From Syntrophomonas_A sp050258735 (lineage in GTDB: Bacteria; Bacillota; Syntrophomonadia; Syntrophomonadales; Syntrophomonadaceae), in contig JBLMZJ010000092.1 in NCBI GenBank assembly GCA_050258735.1, positions 1 to 8,416 on the forward strand: DNA of 8,416 nucleotides, in the 5' to 3' direction. The stretch's first letter is position 1. Each line of letters opens with the position of its first letter. The position numbers and the translations under genes were made by a program. Shown piece by piece: positions 1 to 6,789 of this stretch. Below the pieces are notes generated by a model that saw only the letters and a list, made by a program, of their open reading frames with translations, searched no databases and had not been told where the DNA came from.

Positions 1-228
1 TTTCTTAATGATCTGGTGATGGATGATAAATATCTGGTACTCAGCGGCCGCATCGCCGGAGAGATCCTGATGAAAGCTGCCCGCAGCGGTGTTTCCTTGA
101 TCCTCTCACGGTCTGCACCTACCCTCAGGACAGTCGAACTGGCCGAGATCCTGGGCCTAACTATAGTTGGTTTTGCACGAGGTGAGCGTTTTAATGTTTA
201 CACCCATTGGAATAGAATTGAGATATAA
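1..228 (+). CDS. fdhD: Formate dehydrogenase accessory sulfurtransferase FdhD, C-terminal part only
   Basis: FdhD passes sulfur from a cysteine desulfurase to the molybdenum or tungsten cofactor of formate dehydrogenase, which is needed for activity; it acts in the cytoplasm. Frame 1 is open from the first base to a TAA at 226-228, giving the last 75 residues. These match the end of the family: a VLSGRIAGEI stretch, KAARSGVSLILSRSAPT, then an LGLTIVGFARGERFNVYTH ending typical of FdhD. The N-terminal part with the catalytic CxxC loop lies before the window, so catalytic competence cannot be judged. The GTG/ATG codons near base 16 are internal, not starts. mobB follows after 16 bases, probably on the same transcript. 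The context of a formate dehydrogenase operon downstream fits the assignment well. Confidence 0.93.
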   Translation, partial: FLNDLVMDDKYLVLSGRIAGEILMKAARSGVSLILSRSAPTLRTVELAEILGLTIVGFARGERFNVYTHWNRIEI

Positions 229-244
229 AATCGGGGAGGTAGCC

Positions 245-736
245 ATGATTCCAGTAGTCGGATTTGTCGGGTATTCCAATTCAGGTAAGACTACCATAGT
301 ATCCAAACTAGTATCCATACTGAAAAGCCGTGGATACCGTGTGGCCGCTGTTAAACATGCTTCTCACGGTTATGATATGGATATGCCGGGTAAAGATTCC
401 TGGCAACACTTTGAAGCAGGTGCCGACCAGGTAGTGGTGGTGGGACCGGAATCCTTCAGTCATCACTATCGCGGAACTGCCAAATTGCTTGATGTCATAA
501 ATGTAATCAGTGAAGTGGATATCATACTGGTCGAGGGTTTCAAGACCGAACCGATACCTAAGATAGAAATAATCAGTCAGGACAATCCCGGTCAGCGCAT
601 CGCGCTGGGTGAATACCTGCAGGCGGTGATAAGTACTCAGGATCCTCGCGAGACTGTCCCTTGCTTTGATCCAGATGATCTGTACCCTTTGGCGAACTTT
701 CTGGCAGAGCGTTTTATTAATAAAGGTAAAAAGTAA
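245..736 (+). CDS. mobB: Molybdopterin-guanine dinucleotide biosynthesis protein MobB (P-loop GTPase)
   Basis: MobB is a GTP-binding accessory protein in formation of the bis-guanine-dinucleotide form of the molybdenum/tungsten cofactor, the form used by formate dehydrogenases; it is thought to assist MobA. The 163-residue product has the usual length. A Walker A motif starts at residue 9 (GYSNSGKTT, with G14-K15-T16), followed by VAAVKHASHGYDMDMPGKDSW and an IILVEGFKTEPIPKIEI segment typical of the family. The start at ATG 245 is chosen because a GGGGAGG ribosome site lies at 233-239; an upstream GTG at 167 overlaps fdhD and lacks such a site. It sits 16 bases after fdhD. No mobA gene is visible in the window. 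No convincing intrinsic terminator follows directly. Confidence 0.93.
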   Translation: MIPVVGFVGYSNSGKTTIVSKLVSILKSRGYRVAAVKHASHGYDMDMPGKDSWQHFEAGADQVVVVGPESFSHHYRGTAKLLDVINVISEVDIILVEGFKTEPIPKIEIISQDNPGQRIALGEYLQAVISTQDPRETVPCFDPDDLYPLANFLAERFINKGKK

Positions 737-881
737 TCCGGCATCCAGTGTATTCTTTTCTTTTATATATCCAATTACCCTGGTTAATAAGATTTCAAAC
801 ACTTCTCCGCTAATGCTTAACTGCAATGACCGCATGTATACAATACAAATTTTCCCACTCTTATGATTCGTTCGTTTTCGC

Positions 882-901
882 AGTATTTTTCCTAAAATAC
901 T
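882..901. repeat. Perfect 8-bp inverted repeat with a 4-base loop
   Basis: AGTATTTT at 882-889 is the exact reverse complement of AAAATACT at 894-901, separated by TCCT. There is no T run immediately after it on the + strand, so it is a poor intrinsic terminator. Its place between mobB and the operon leader would suit a regulator-binding dyad or a weak end to the fdhD-mobB transcript; neither can be shown from the sequence. Confidence 0.45.
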
Positions 902-974
902 TGTGAAATTATGTTCTATCTACATTTTTTGCAGGATATTTATAATTTGCGTTGAATAGAAATATAGACCGTAG

Positions 975-1003
975 TTGATTTTTTTAGCGGGGTGAAAGAT
1001 TAG
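975..1003 (+). promoter_or_regulatory. Tentative promoter for the formate dehydrogenase operon
   Basis: TTGATT at 975-980 resembles a -35 box and GATTAG at 998-1003 is a poor -10 match at 17 bases spacing. Transcription would begin near 1010, about 20 bases before the riboswitch, as expected for a leader RNA. The -10 is weak, so position is the main support. Confidence 0.25.
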
Positions 1004-1029
1004 ACATTAAATGCCATAAAACTGAATAA

Positions 1030-1150
1030 TTTGACTCCGAGCCTCGTCGCCTAACGCGATTCTGCTATGGTTGCCTGGCCGATTAGGGTAAATTTGGAAA
1101 CGAGTTTGCCTCCCTTGCTTGGAAAGGAGTAATGACCGGTTAAATGGCCA
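1030..1150 (+). ncRNA. Molybdenum/tungsten cofactor riboswitch (Moco RNA motif)
   Basis: This leader RNA resembles the Moco motif, a presumed riboswitch for molybdenum cofactor with variants thought to sense the tungsten cofactor. Visible parts are: a closing stem ACTCC (1034-1038) with GGAGT (1126-1130); a second stem CCTAA (1050-1054) with TTAGG (1083-1087); a hairpin GGTAAA (1087-1092) with TTTGCC (1105-1110); and the characteristic GCCTCCC at 1108-1114 followed by TTGGAAAGGAGTAATG. The last part closely resembles the 3' half of the E. coli moaA leader motif as I remember it. It sits before a formate dehydrogenase gene and just ahead of an intrinsic terminator, so it most likely represses by termination when cofactor is abundant. 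The interior of the second stem is short (28 bases), unlike the E. coli example. The 3' boundary is approximate. Confidence 0.88.
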
Positions 1151-1209
1151 TTATTAATGTTTCGAAATCCGTATGACAGTAAAATAACGGTACGAATCAT
1201 ATAACAATT

Positions 1210-1245
1210 AGGATCTCCTTACCATATCAGGAGATCCTTTTTTTT
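1210..1245 (+). terminator. Intrinsic terminator of the riboswitch expression platform
   Basis: AGGATCTCCT (1210-1219) pairs perfectly with AGGAGATCCT (1229-1238) around a 9-base loop, followed by eight T residues (1238-1245). It lies inside the leader, about 100 bases before the fdhA start, so it is regulatory rather than a gene end. The segment CTCCTT (1215-1220) can alternatively pair with AAGGAG (1124-1129) in the 3' side of the riboswitch closing stem, which gives a plausible antiterminator. Confidence 0.92.
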
Positions 1246-1270
1246 GTGGCCATACCTAACCATCATCAGT

Positions 1271-1325
1271 AATCCCCTCGGCATACTATGCTTAGGGGTT
1301 TATACTGGTATACCCTTCGTGGGTA
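1271..1325 (+). promoter_or_regulatory. Hairpins in the leader between the terminator and the fdhA ribosome site
   Basis: Three overlapping dyads are seen. CCCCT (1274-1278) and GCAT (1281-1284) pair with ATGC (1288-1291) and AGGGG (1294-1298) to form a long hairpin. TATAC/GTATA (1301-1312) and the palindrome GGTATACC (1307-1314) overlap each other. TACCC (1311-1315) pairs with GGGTA (1321-1325) around a TTCGT loop, ending six bases before the AGGAGAGGAG ribosome site. They could stabilise the read-through mRNA or bind a regulator. The pairing is directly visible; the function is unknown. Confidence 0.5.
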
Positions 1326-1342
1326 AATAAAGGAGAGGAGAG

Positions 1343-4033
1343 ATGTTAGTGGAACTGGTCAAACTCAACATCAACGGAAGGGAGGTAGAAGCTCCAGCGG
1401 GCAGTACCGTTCTGCAGGCCGCAGAACTGGCCGGGATTGAGATTCCGCGCCTGTGCTACGACAAGGAATTGAGCCCTCTGGGAGCATGCCGCTTATGCGT
1501 GGTGGAAGTTAAAGGCAATCGTTTACTGCCAGCTTCCTGTGTAACCCCGATCAGCGCAGGTATGGTAGTTGACACTGAATCGCCGGCAGTGGTAGAGGCA
1601 CGCAAGACTATTCTTGAGCTCTTGATTGCCAATCATCCCCTGGATTGCATGACCTGCGACAAGCTGGGTGACTGCAAACTGGCCGATTATTGCTACAAGT
1701 ATGGCGTAAAGGACAGTGCTTTTGCCGGAGAAAAGCACGATTATGCCATCGACGACAGCAATCCCTTTATCATTCGTGACCTCAACAAATGCATACTCTG
1801 CGGAGCCTGTGTGAGAGCTTGTGAAGAGCTTACAGGAGCGGACAATCTTTCCTACCTCAATCGTGGGTTCCACCGTAAAGCTACTACTGCAGGAGACGTC
1901 GATTACATCGATTCCGATAATTGCGTGTTCTGCGGACAGTGCGTAGCCGTATGCCCGACTGGCGCGTTAACTGAAAAGACCCTGTCTGGTAAAGCCCGCC
2001 GCTGGGATATCGACCGCGTACGTACTACCTGCCCGTTCTGCGGCACTGGCTGCAATTTCGACCTGGCAGTCAAAGAAGGCAAGGTCATAGGCGTACTCTC
2101 CAACCCAGACGCCCCGGTCAACCAGCGCATGCTGTGCGTAAAGGGTCGTTTTGGCTGGGATTATATCTATAACGAAAAGCGCCTTACCACCCCATTAATT
2201 AAAAAGAACGGAGCATTCGAAGCTGCCAGTTGGGATGAGGCCTATGATTTAATAGCCACCAAATTCAAAGAAATCAAGGATAAATACGGGTCCGAATCCT
2301 TCGCAGCCCTGAGTTCAGCTCGCTGCACTAATGAGGAAAACTTCCTGGTCGGAAAATTCACCCGTGCGGTAATGGGGACGAACAACGTCGACCATTGCGC
2401 CCGTACCTGACACGCTCCCACCGTGGCCGGTCTGGCCACTACTTTTGGAAGCGGTGCTATGACAAACCCGATAAGTGATATTCTCAATGAGACCGAGCTC
2501 ATGTTCCTCATCGGTACCAATCCTACCGAAGCTCATCCGGTCATTGGTTATAAGATGAGAAAAGCAGCCCGCAAGGGTGTAAAATTGGTAGTATGTGATC
2601 CCCGTCATATCGACCTGGTAGATGAGGCTGATCATTGGCTGCGTCTGAAACCGGGTACAGATATTCCTCTGTTAAATGGATTAATGCATATCATCATCAA
2701 AGAAGGCCTTGAAGACAAGAAATTCATCGAAGAGCGCACCGAGAATTATGAAGAACTCAAGGCCATCGTGGAATCCTACACACCTGAACGGGTCTCCGAA
2801 CTTACAGGTATTTCTGTCGATGACCTGTATGCAGTAGCCCGCCTCTACGCCAAGACAGACAAAGCCATGATATTCTACACCCTAGGTATTACCGAGCATA
2901 TCTGTGGAACCCGCAACGTAATGAGCTGCGCAAACCTGGCTATGCTGACCGGACACCTGGGCCGCCCCGGCTGTGGCGTTTGCCCGCAGCGCGGCCAGAA
3001 CAACGTTCAGGGAGCCTGTGATATGGGTGCCCTGCCCAACGTATTCTCCGGCTATCAGGCGGTAACCCTGGACGCTGCCCGGGAAAAACATGAAAAGGCC
3101 TGGGGAGTGCCTCTGTCTGGCAAATTGGGACTGAAGATTCCGGAAATGTTCAAGGCAGCTCACGAGGGCAAGGTAAAAGCCATGTATATCCTGGGTGAGA
3201 ATCCGGTCCTGACCGATCCGGACGCCAACCATATCCGCAAGGCATTAGAACATCTGGAATTCCTGGTGGTCCAGGAACTGTTCCTCACCGAGACTGCTCA
3301 GTATGCGGATGTGATCCTGCCAGCAGCCAGTTTCGCTGAGTGCGATGGTACCTTCACCAATACCGAGCGGCGCGTCCAAAGGGTACGCCAAGCTATTGAA
3401 CCTATCCCCGGACAGGCCAACTGGCAGACCATTTGTCAGATGGTCACCAAGATGGGCTATCCGATGAGTTATAATAATCCCAGCGAGATTTGGGACGAGA
3501 TGGCTTCCCTGTCTCCTTCCATGGCTGGTGTCAACTATCAGAGAATCGACGATATGAACAGTATCCAGTGGCCGTGCCCGACTTTGGATCATCCCGGCAC
3601 CCCCGTCCTGCATGTTGGCAAATTCACCCGCGGGCTTGGCCTGTTCCAGCCTTCGGAACACATTCCGCCCGCTGAAATGCCCGATGCAGAATATCCTTTC
3701 CTGTTGTCCACCGGCAGAATACTGCAGCATTATAATGTTACTACCCCGTATTCAGGCGGCATCAGCAGTATATGGGATAAGGAAATGTCGGAACTTAACC
3801 CGCAGGATGCTGAAAAACTCGGCGTTAAGACTGGTGACAAACTCAAGGTGACCTCTCGCCGCGGTGAAGCGATCACCCAGGTCAAGGTAACCGACAGGGT
3901 ATTGCCGGGCGTAATATGGATGTCCTTCCATTATAACGAGACCCCGACTAATGCTCTTACCAGCGATGGTTTGGATCCGATCACCGGAACTGGCGAATAC
4001 AAAGTTGCAGCAGTTAAACTCGAGAAGATCTAG
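1343..4033 (+). CDS. fdhA: Selenocysteine-containing formate dehydrogenase catalytic subunit
   Basis: FdhA interconverts formate and CO2 at a bis-guanine-dinucleotide molybdenum or tungsten site in the cytoplasm. Read through TGA 2408-2410 as selenocysteine, it is 896 residues. The N-terminus is NuoG/hydrogenase-like: a [2Fe-2S] domain (C38, C49, C52, C66), a His-Cys [4Fe-4S] site (H98, C102, C105, C111), and two ferredoxin clusters (C150/153/156/160 and C194/197/200/204). The catalytic part has a [4Fe-4S] site (C230, C233, C237, C265), Sec356 followed by His in an ARTUHAPT context, the molybdopterin domain, and a C-terminal dinucleotide-binding domain from about residue 780 (LLSTGRILQHYN). 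ATG 1343 follows AGGAGAGGAG at 1331-1340. The NuoE/NuoF genes downstream suggest an NAD-linked complex. Metal choice cannot be decided from the protein. A start or stop at the TGA would split a continuous domain and is rejected. Confidence 0.96.
2408..2440 (+). promoter_or_regulatory. UGA selenocysteine codon with bacterial SECIS element
   Basis: The in-frame TGA (2408-2410) is followed 12 bases later by a perfect hairpin: GTGGCC (2423-2428), loop GGTCT (2429-2433), GGCCAC (2434-2439). The GGUCU loop and the spacing match the well-studied E. coli fdhF SECIS, which binds the selenocysteine elongation factor SelB. The encoded residues on both sides (ARTU-HAPTVAG) are continuous with the formate dehydrogenase active-site segment. 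The selA, selB, selC and selD genes are not in the window, so the host must supply them elsewhere. Confidence 0.95.
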
Positions 4034-4051
4034 TATATCCAGGAGGATCTT

Positions 4052-5083
4052 ATGCGCAAGGTAGCCGTAGAAGATGCGATAGGCCAGGCTTTAGGCCACG
4101 ATATAACCAAGATAGTACCCGGTAAGGAAAAGCTCAGGGCTTTTCAGCGTGGGCATATCGTGGAGCCGGGGGATGTGGAAAAGCTCAAGGATCTAGGCAA
4201 AGAACACATCTATGTCTGGGAGGCTAATGACACCCAGGTGCATGAAGACGATGCAGCCGTACGGCTGGCCAAAAATGCGGCCGGTGAAGGTATCTACTGC
4301 ACCAAACCCAGTCAGGGACGTGTCAATCTCCTGGCCTCCGAGGATGGTCTTTTAAAAGTGCAGGTCGAACGCCTGAACCAGATCAACAATCTGGACAATT
4401 TGGTCTTTGCCACCCTGCATAACAACCGGGTGGTCAAAAAAGATCAGATGCTGGGCGGGACCCGTATCGTGCCACTGGCTATCGACGCATTTGTTCTTGA
4501 ACAGGCGGAGCATCTCTGCCGGGAACCGGGCCCGCTGATGAAGGTCATGCCTTTTCAGCCTCTTTGGGTGGCAGTAGTCACCACCGGTTCCGAAGTCAAC
4601 TCGGGCAGGATCAAGGATGGTTTTGCCCGTATAATGCGCCAGAAGATAAATCCTTTTGGCGGACGCTGGATGGGACAGGTCATCGTACCCGATGAGCCTG
4701 ATCTGATAGCCAAGGAGATCCAGAACTTTGTCGCTGAAGGAGCCGGGCTGGTCCTGGTTACGGGCGGCATGTCGGTCGATGCTGATGACGCGACTCCCCA
4801 TGGTATTCGCCGAGCTGCATCCAATGTGGTTTTCTATGGGGCTCCGGTCCTGCCGGGTTCACAGTTCATGCTGGCCTACCAGGGCCATGTAGCGATCTGC
4901 GGTGTACCAGGCGGCGCTCTGTTCAGCCGTAAGACGACGCTGGATCTTATATTGCCCCGGATATTTGCCGGTGATCCGATCAGCCGGGCTGATATCGTAG
5001 CCCTGGGACATGGCGGACTCTGCGAGGAATGCCAGCAGTGCCGTTTCCCCAACTGCGCTTTCGGTAAATCAGGCCAATTTTAA
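4052..5083 (+). CDS. MoeA-family molybdopterin-binding protein with a C-terminal cysteine cluster
   Basis: The 343-residue product resembles a molybdopterin-binding protein family found in Clostridia. The N-terminal region (about residues 1-60; VEDAIGQALGHDITKIVPG) resembles MoeA-linked entry domains. A MoCF/MoeA-type binding fold spans about 172-310, with TTGSEVNSG at 177-185 where MoeA has its TGDE loop, LVTGGMSVDADDATP at 235-249, and CGVPGGA at 283-289 in place of LPGNP. The tail has C324, C327, C330 and C335 (C-x2-C-x2-C-x4-C) in an LCEECQQCRFPNC stretch, suggestive of a metal or iron-sulfur site. It is shorter than MoeA (about 400 residues) and lacks the usual SAMDGYA loop. ATG 4052 follows AGGAGG at 4041-4046, 18 bases after fdhA. 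A cofactor-loading or chaperone role for FdhA is inferred from position; the enzymatic role is unknown. Confidence 0.85.
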   Translation: MRKVAVEDAIGQALGHDITKIVPGKEKLRAFQRGHIVEPGDVEKLKDLGKEHIYVWEANDTQVHEDDAAVRLAKNAAGEGIYCTKPSQGRVNLLASEDGLLKVQVERLNQINNLDNLVFATLHNNRVVKKDQMLGGTRIVPLAIDAFVLEQAEHLCREPGPLMKVMPFQPLWVAVVTTGSEVNSGRIKDGFARIMRQKINPFGGRWMGQVIVPDEPDLIAKEIQNFVAEGAGLVLVTGGMSVDADDATPHGIRRAASNVVFYGAPVLPGSQFMLAYQGHVAICGVPGGALFSRKTTLDLILPRIFAGDPISRADIVALGHGGLCEECQQCRFPNCAFGKSGQF

Positions 5084-5098
5084 AAGGAGGCCTTTAAG

Positions 5099-6283
5099 TT
5101 GTTGCTTGATGTTAGCCTGGAAGAGGCTCAAAAGATGATCCTCGCCAGCGTTCCCGCCCTGGATAGTGAAGAACTGCCTTTAATGGAGTCCTTTGGTCGG
5201 GTTCTGGCAGCTGATTACTACGCCGGGCATGACCTTCCGCTGCAGGCGCGTTCTGCAGTTGACGGCTATGCTTTGGCAATGGGTCAAGCTTCGGTTGGCA
5301 GCAGCTTTCAGCTTATTGAAACAACTCCTTTGGATAACAGTGTGATATCCGGGAATCAAGCCATATCTGTGACAACGGGAGGAACTCTGCCCCAAGGGAC
5401 CCAGGCGGTAGTTCCTCATGAAAAGACCCGGCTGCAGGATGGCACGTTAAACGTACTGGAGATCATCAAACCGGGTGTTAATATCAAAACCAGCGGTGAG
5501 GACTATAAAGAAGGAGAAGTCCTGGCCCCGGGCGGTACAGTGATTGATGCCGGAGCAGCTGCCATACTTGCCGCCTTTGGCTGCAGTATGGTCAAGGTCA
5601 GGCTTCGACCCCGGGTGGCGATTTTGGCCCTGGGGAACAATATCGTTCCTTTTCACGTAACACCCGAACCTGACCAGATAAGAGACAGTAACGGTCCTAT
5701 GCTGGCTGCCCTGGTCACTCAGGATGGCGGCAAGGTGATATCAGTCGAATTAGCTGATTCCATTGATACGGCTAAGACTATATTGACCCGGATGCTGTCC
5801 GCATCTGACCTGGTTATCTGTACCGGCGGCACATATGCGCAGGGTACAGATGAAGCAAAGGATCTCCTGGGGTCTTTGGATGTAAACCTTTTCTACTGGG
5901 GAGTCCCTGTTCAACCGGGAAGTCACCACGGAGCGGGAAGATTCGGTTCAACCCTGATCCTGGCTCTGTCCGGCAACCCGGCGGCCTGCGCGGTTGGGTA
6001 CCAGTTGTTTGCAGCTCCCGCCTTGCGTGCCATGCAGGGGCTGAACCCGCAGCAGCAGATAATACAGGCCATATGCACCAATGGTTTTGCCAAGAAATCT
6101 GGTTCGCGCCGTTTTGTCAGAGGCCATGCCGAATTCGCGGATGGCAGTTGGCAGGTAGAGGTGCTGCCCGGACAGAAACCCAGTATGTTAAAATCTCTTT
6201 TGAACTGTAATGCTTTGATTGACCTGCCGGCAGGAACTCCTCCGGTAGGCATCGATCAAGAAGTAACCATCTGGTTATTATAA
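5099..6283 (+). CDS. Divergent MoeA-like molybdopterin molybdenumtransferase
   Basis: MoeA inserts molybdate or tungstate into adenylylated molybdopterin. The 394-residue product has the full MoeA layout: an SAVDGYA loop at 52-58 (D55), a TTGGTLPQGTQAVVPHE segment at 92-108, a SGEDYKEGEVL stretch at 132-142, the MoCF domain from about 171, and the C-terminal domain IV from about 325. Several normally conserved positions differ: the TGDE-like motif reads LGNN (178-181), GGVSVGEAD reads GGTYAQGTD (243-251), the lysine-rich KPGKP segment reads QPGSH (272-276), and LPGNP reads LSGNP (290-294). It may therefore be a specialised or non-canonical paralogue. The start is TTG 5099, seven to eight bases after AGGAGG (5085-5090); an adjacent TTG at 5102 is possible. 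It lies 15 bases after the preceding MoeA-family gene, so co-transcription is likely. Confidence 0.87.
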   Translation: MLLDVSLEEAQKMILASVPALDSEELPLMESFGRVLAADYYAGHDLPLQARSAVDGYALAMGQASVGSSFQLIETTPLDNSVISGNQAISVTTGGTLPQGTQAVVPHEKTRLQDGTLNVLEIIKPGVNIKTSGEDYKEGEVLAPGGTVIDAGAAAILAAFGCSMVKVRLRPRVAILALGNNIVPFHVTPEPDQIRDSNGPMLAALVTQDGGKVISVELADSIDTAKTILTRMLSASDLVICTGGTYAQGTDEAKDLLGSLDVNLFYWGVPVQPGSHHGAGRFGSTLILALSGNPAACAVGYQLFAAPALRAMQGLNPQQQIIQAICTNGFAKKSGSRRFVRGHAEFADGSWQVEVLPGQKPSMLKSLLNCNALIDLPAGTPPVGIDQEVTIWLL

Positions 6284-6319
6284 AAATTTCAATCTTAGGT
6301 TGTGGAGGTGAAAACAACA

Positions 6320-6766
6320 ATGGCAGACTACAAAGCGATTATCAGCCAATACAAAGACCTGCCCGGCGGTATAATTGAGGCTTATCACGCCATCCAGAGA
6401 GAATACAGCTATATTCCCGAAGAAGCAGTGACAGCGGCAGCAGAAGCCTTCAAGATGTCCAAGGCCAAGGCCTGGGGGGTCGCCACCTTCTATTCTTATC
6501 TGAAGGTAGGCAAACGCGGCAAGAACGTTATCCGCATGTGCGAGAGCGCTCCTTGTCACGTAGCGGGAGCTGATAAAGTCGTGGCTGCTCTGGAAAAGGA
6601 ACTGGGAATCAAGGTGGGTGAGACCACTCCTGACGGCAAGTTCTGTCTGGAACTGACCGAATGTGTGGGCCAGTGTCAGGCCACCCCGGTAATAACCATC
6701 AACAGCAAGCCTTACGGCGATGTAACTGCAGAGAAAATCCCCGCCATCCTGGCGGAATATAAGTAA
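6320..6766 (+). CDS. NuoE-like [2Fe-2S] electron-transfer subunit of formate dehydrogenase
   Basis: This is a thioredoxin-fold [2Fe-2S] protein of the NuoE/HydC/24-kDa NADH dehydrogenase family. It is thought to carry or modulate electron flow next to the FMN subunit in NAD-linked hydrogenases and formate dehydrogenases. The 148 residues contain the four ligands C74-x4-C79 and C115-x3-C119 (CESAPC and CVGQC), with the helical N-terminal part (YSYIPEEAV, WGVATFYSY) before them. The start at ATG 6320 is preferred: GGAGG at 6304-6308 serves it, whereas the in-frame GTG at 6302 overlaps that site. It stands 36 bases after the MoeA-like gene and 23 bases before the NuoF-like gene. In this setting it belongs to the formate dehydrogenase complex rather than to complex I, since no other nuo genes are present. 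Confidence 0.93.
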   Translation: MADYKAIISQYKDLPGGIIEAYHAIQREYSYIPEEAVTAAAEAFKMSKAKAWGVATFYSYLKVGKRGKNVIRMCESAPCHVAGADKVVAALEKELGIKVGETTPDGKFCLELTECVGQCQATPVITINSKPYGDVTAEKIPAILAEYK

Positions 6767-6789
6767 ATCAAGGAAGGGAGGATAAATAA

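Larger units (their letters stand above)
737..1029. other. Non-coding AT-rich region upstream of the riboswitch
   Basis: About 290 bases between the mobB stop and the cofactor riboswitch carry no gene I can support; short open frames here lack ribosome sites and family resemblance. The only clear structure is the inverted repeat at 882-901. The promoter of the formate dehydrogenase operon should lie in the last part, since the riboswitch must be near the 5' end of the transcript. Confidence 0.6.

Noticed and set aside
167..244. Upstream GTG start giving a longer MobB
   Set aside because: The extension overlaps fdhD, does not resemble MobB, and the strong ribosome site serves ATG 245.
308..835. 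Open frame on the minus strand opposite mobB
   Set aside because: It is antisense to a well-supported gene, has no recognisable family features and no clear ribosome site.
666..866. Short + strand frame overlapping the mobB end
   Set aside because: Starts inside mobB in another frame, has no ribosome site, and its composition looks like translated AT-rich spacer.
2408..2410. Premature stop making fdhA a pseudogene or two separate genes
   Set aside because: The codon is TGA at the catalytic position, followed by a SECIS hairpin and by in-frame continuation of the same family.
6302..6319. GTG start six codons upstream for the NuoE-like gene
   Set aside because: The GTG overlaps the GGAGG that is well placed for ATG 6320, and family members begin near that ATG.
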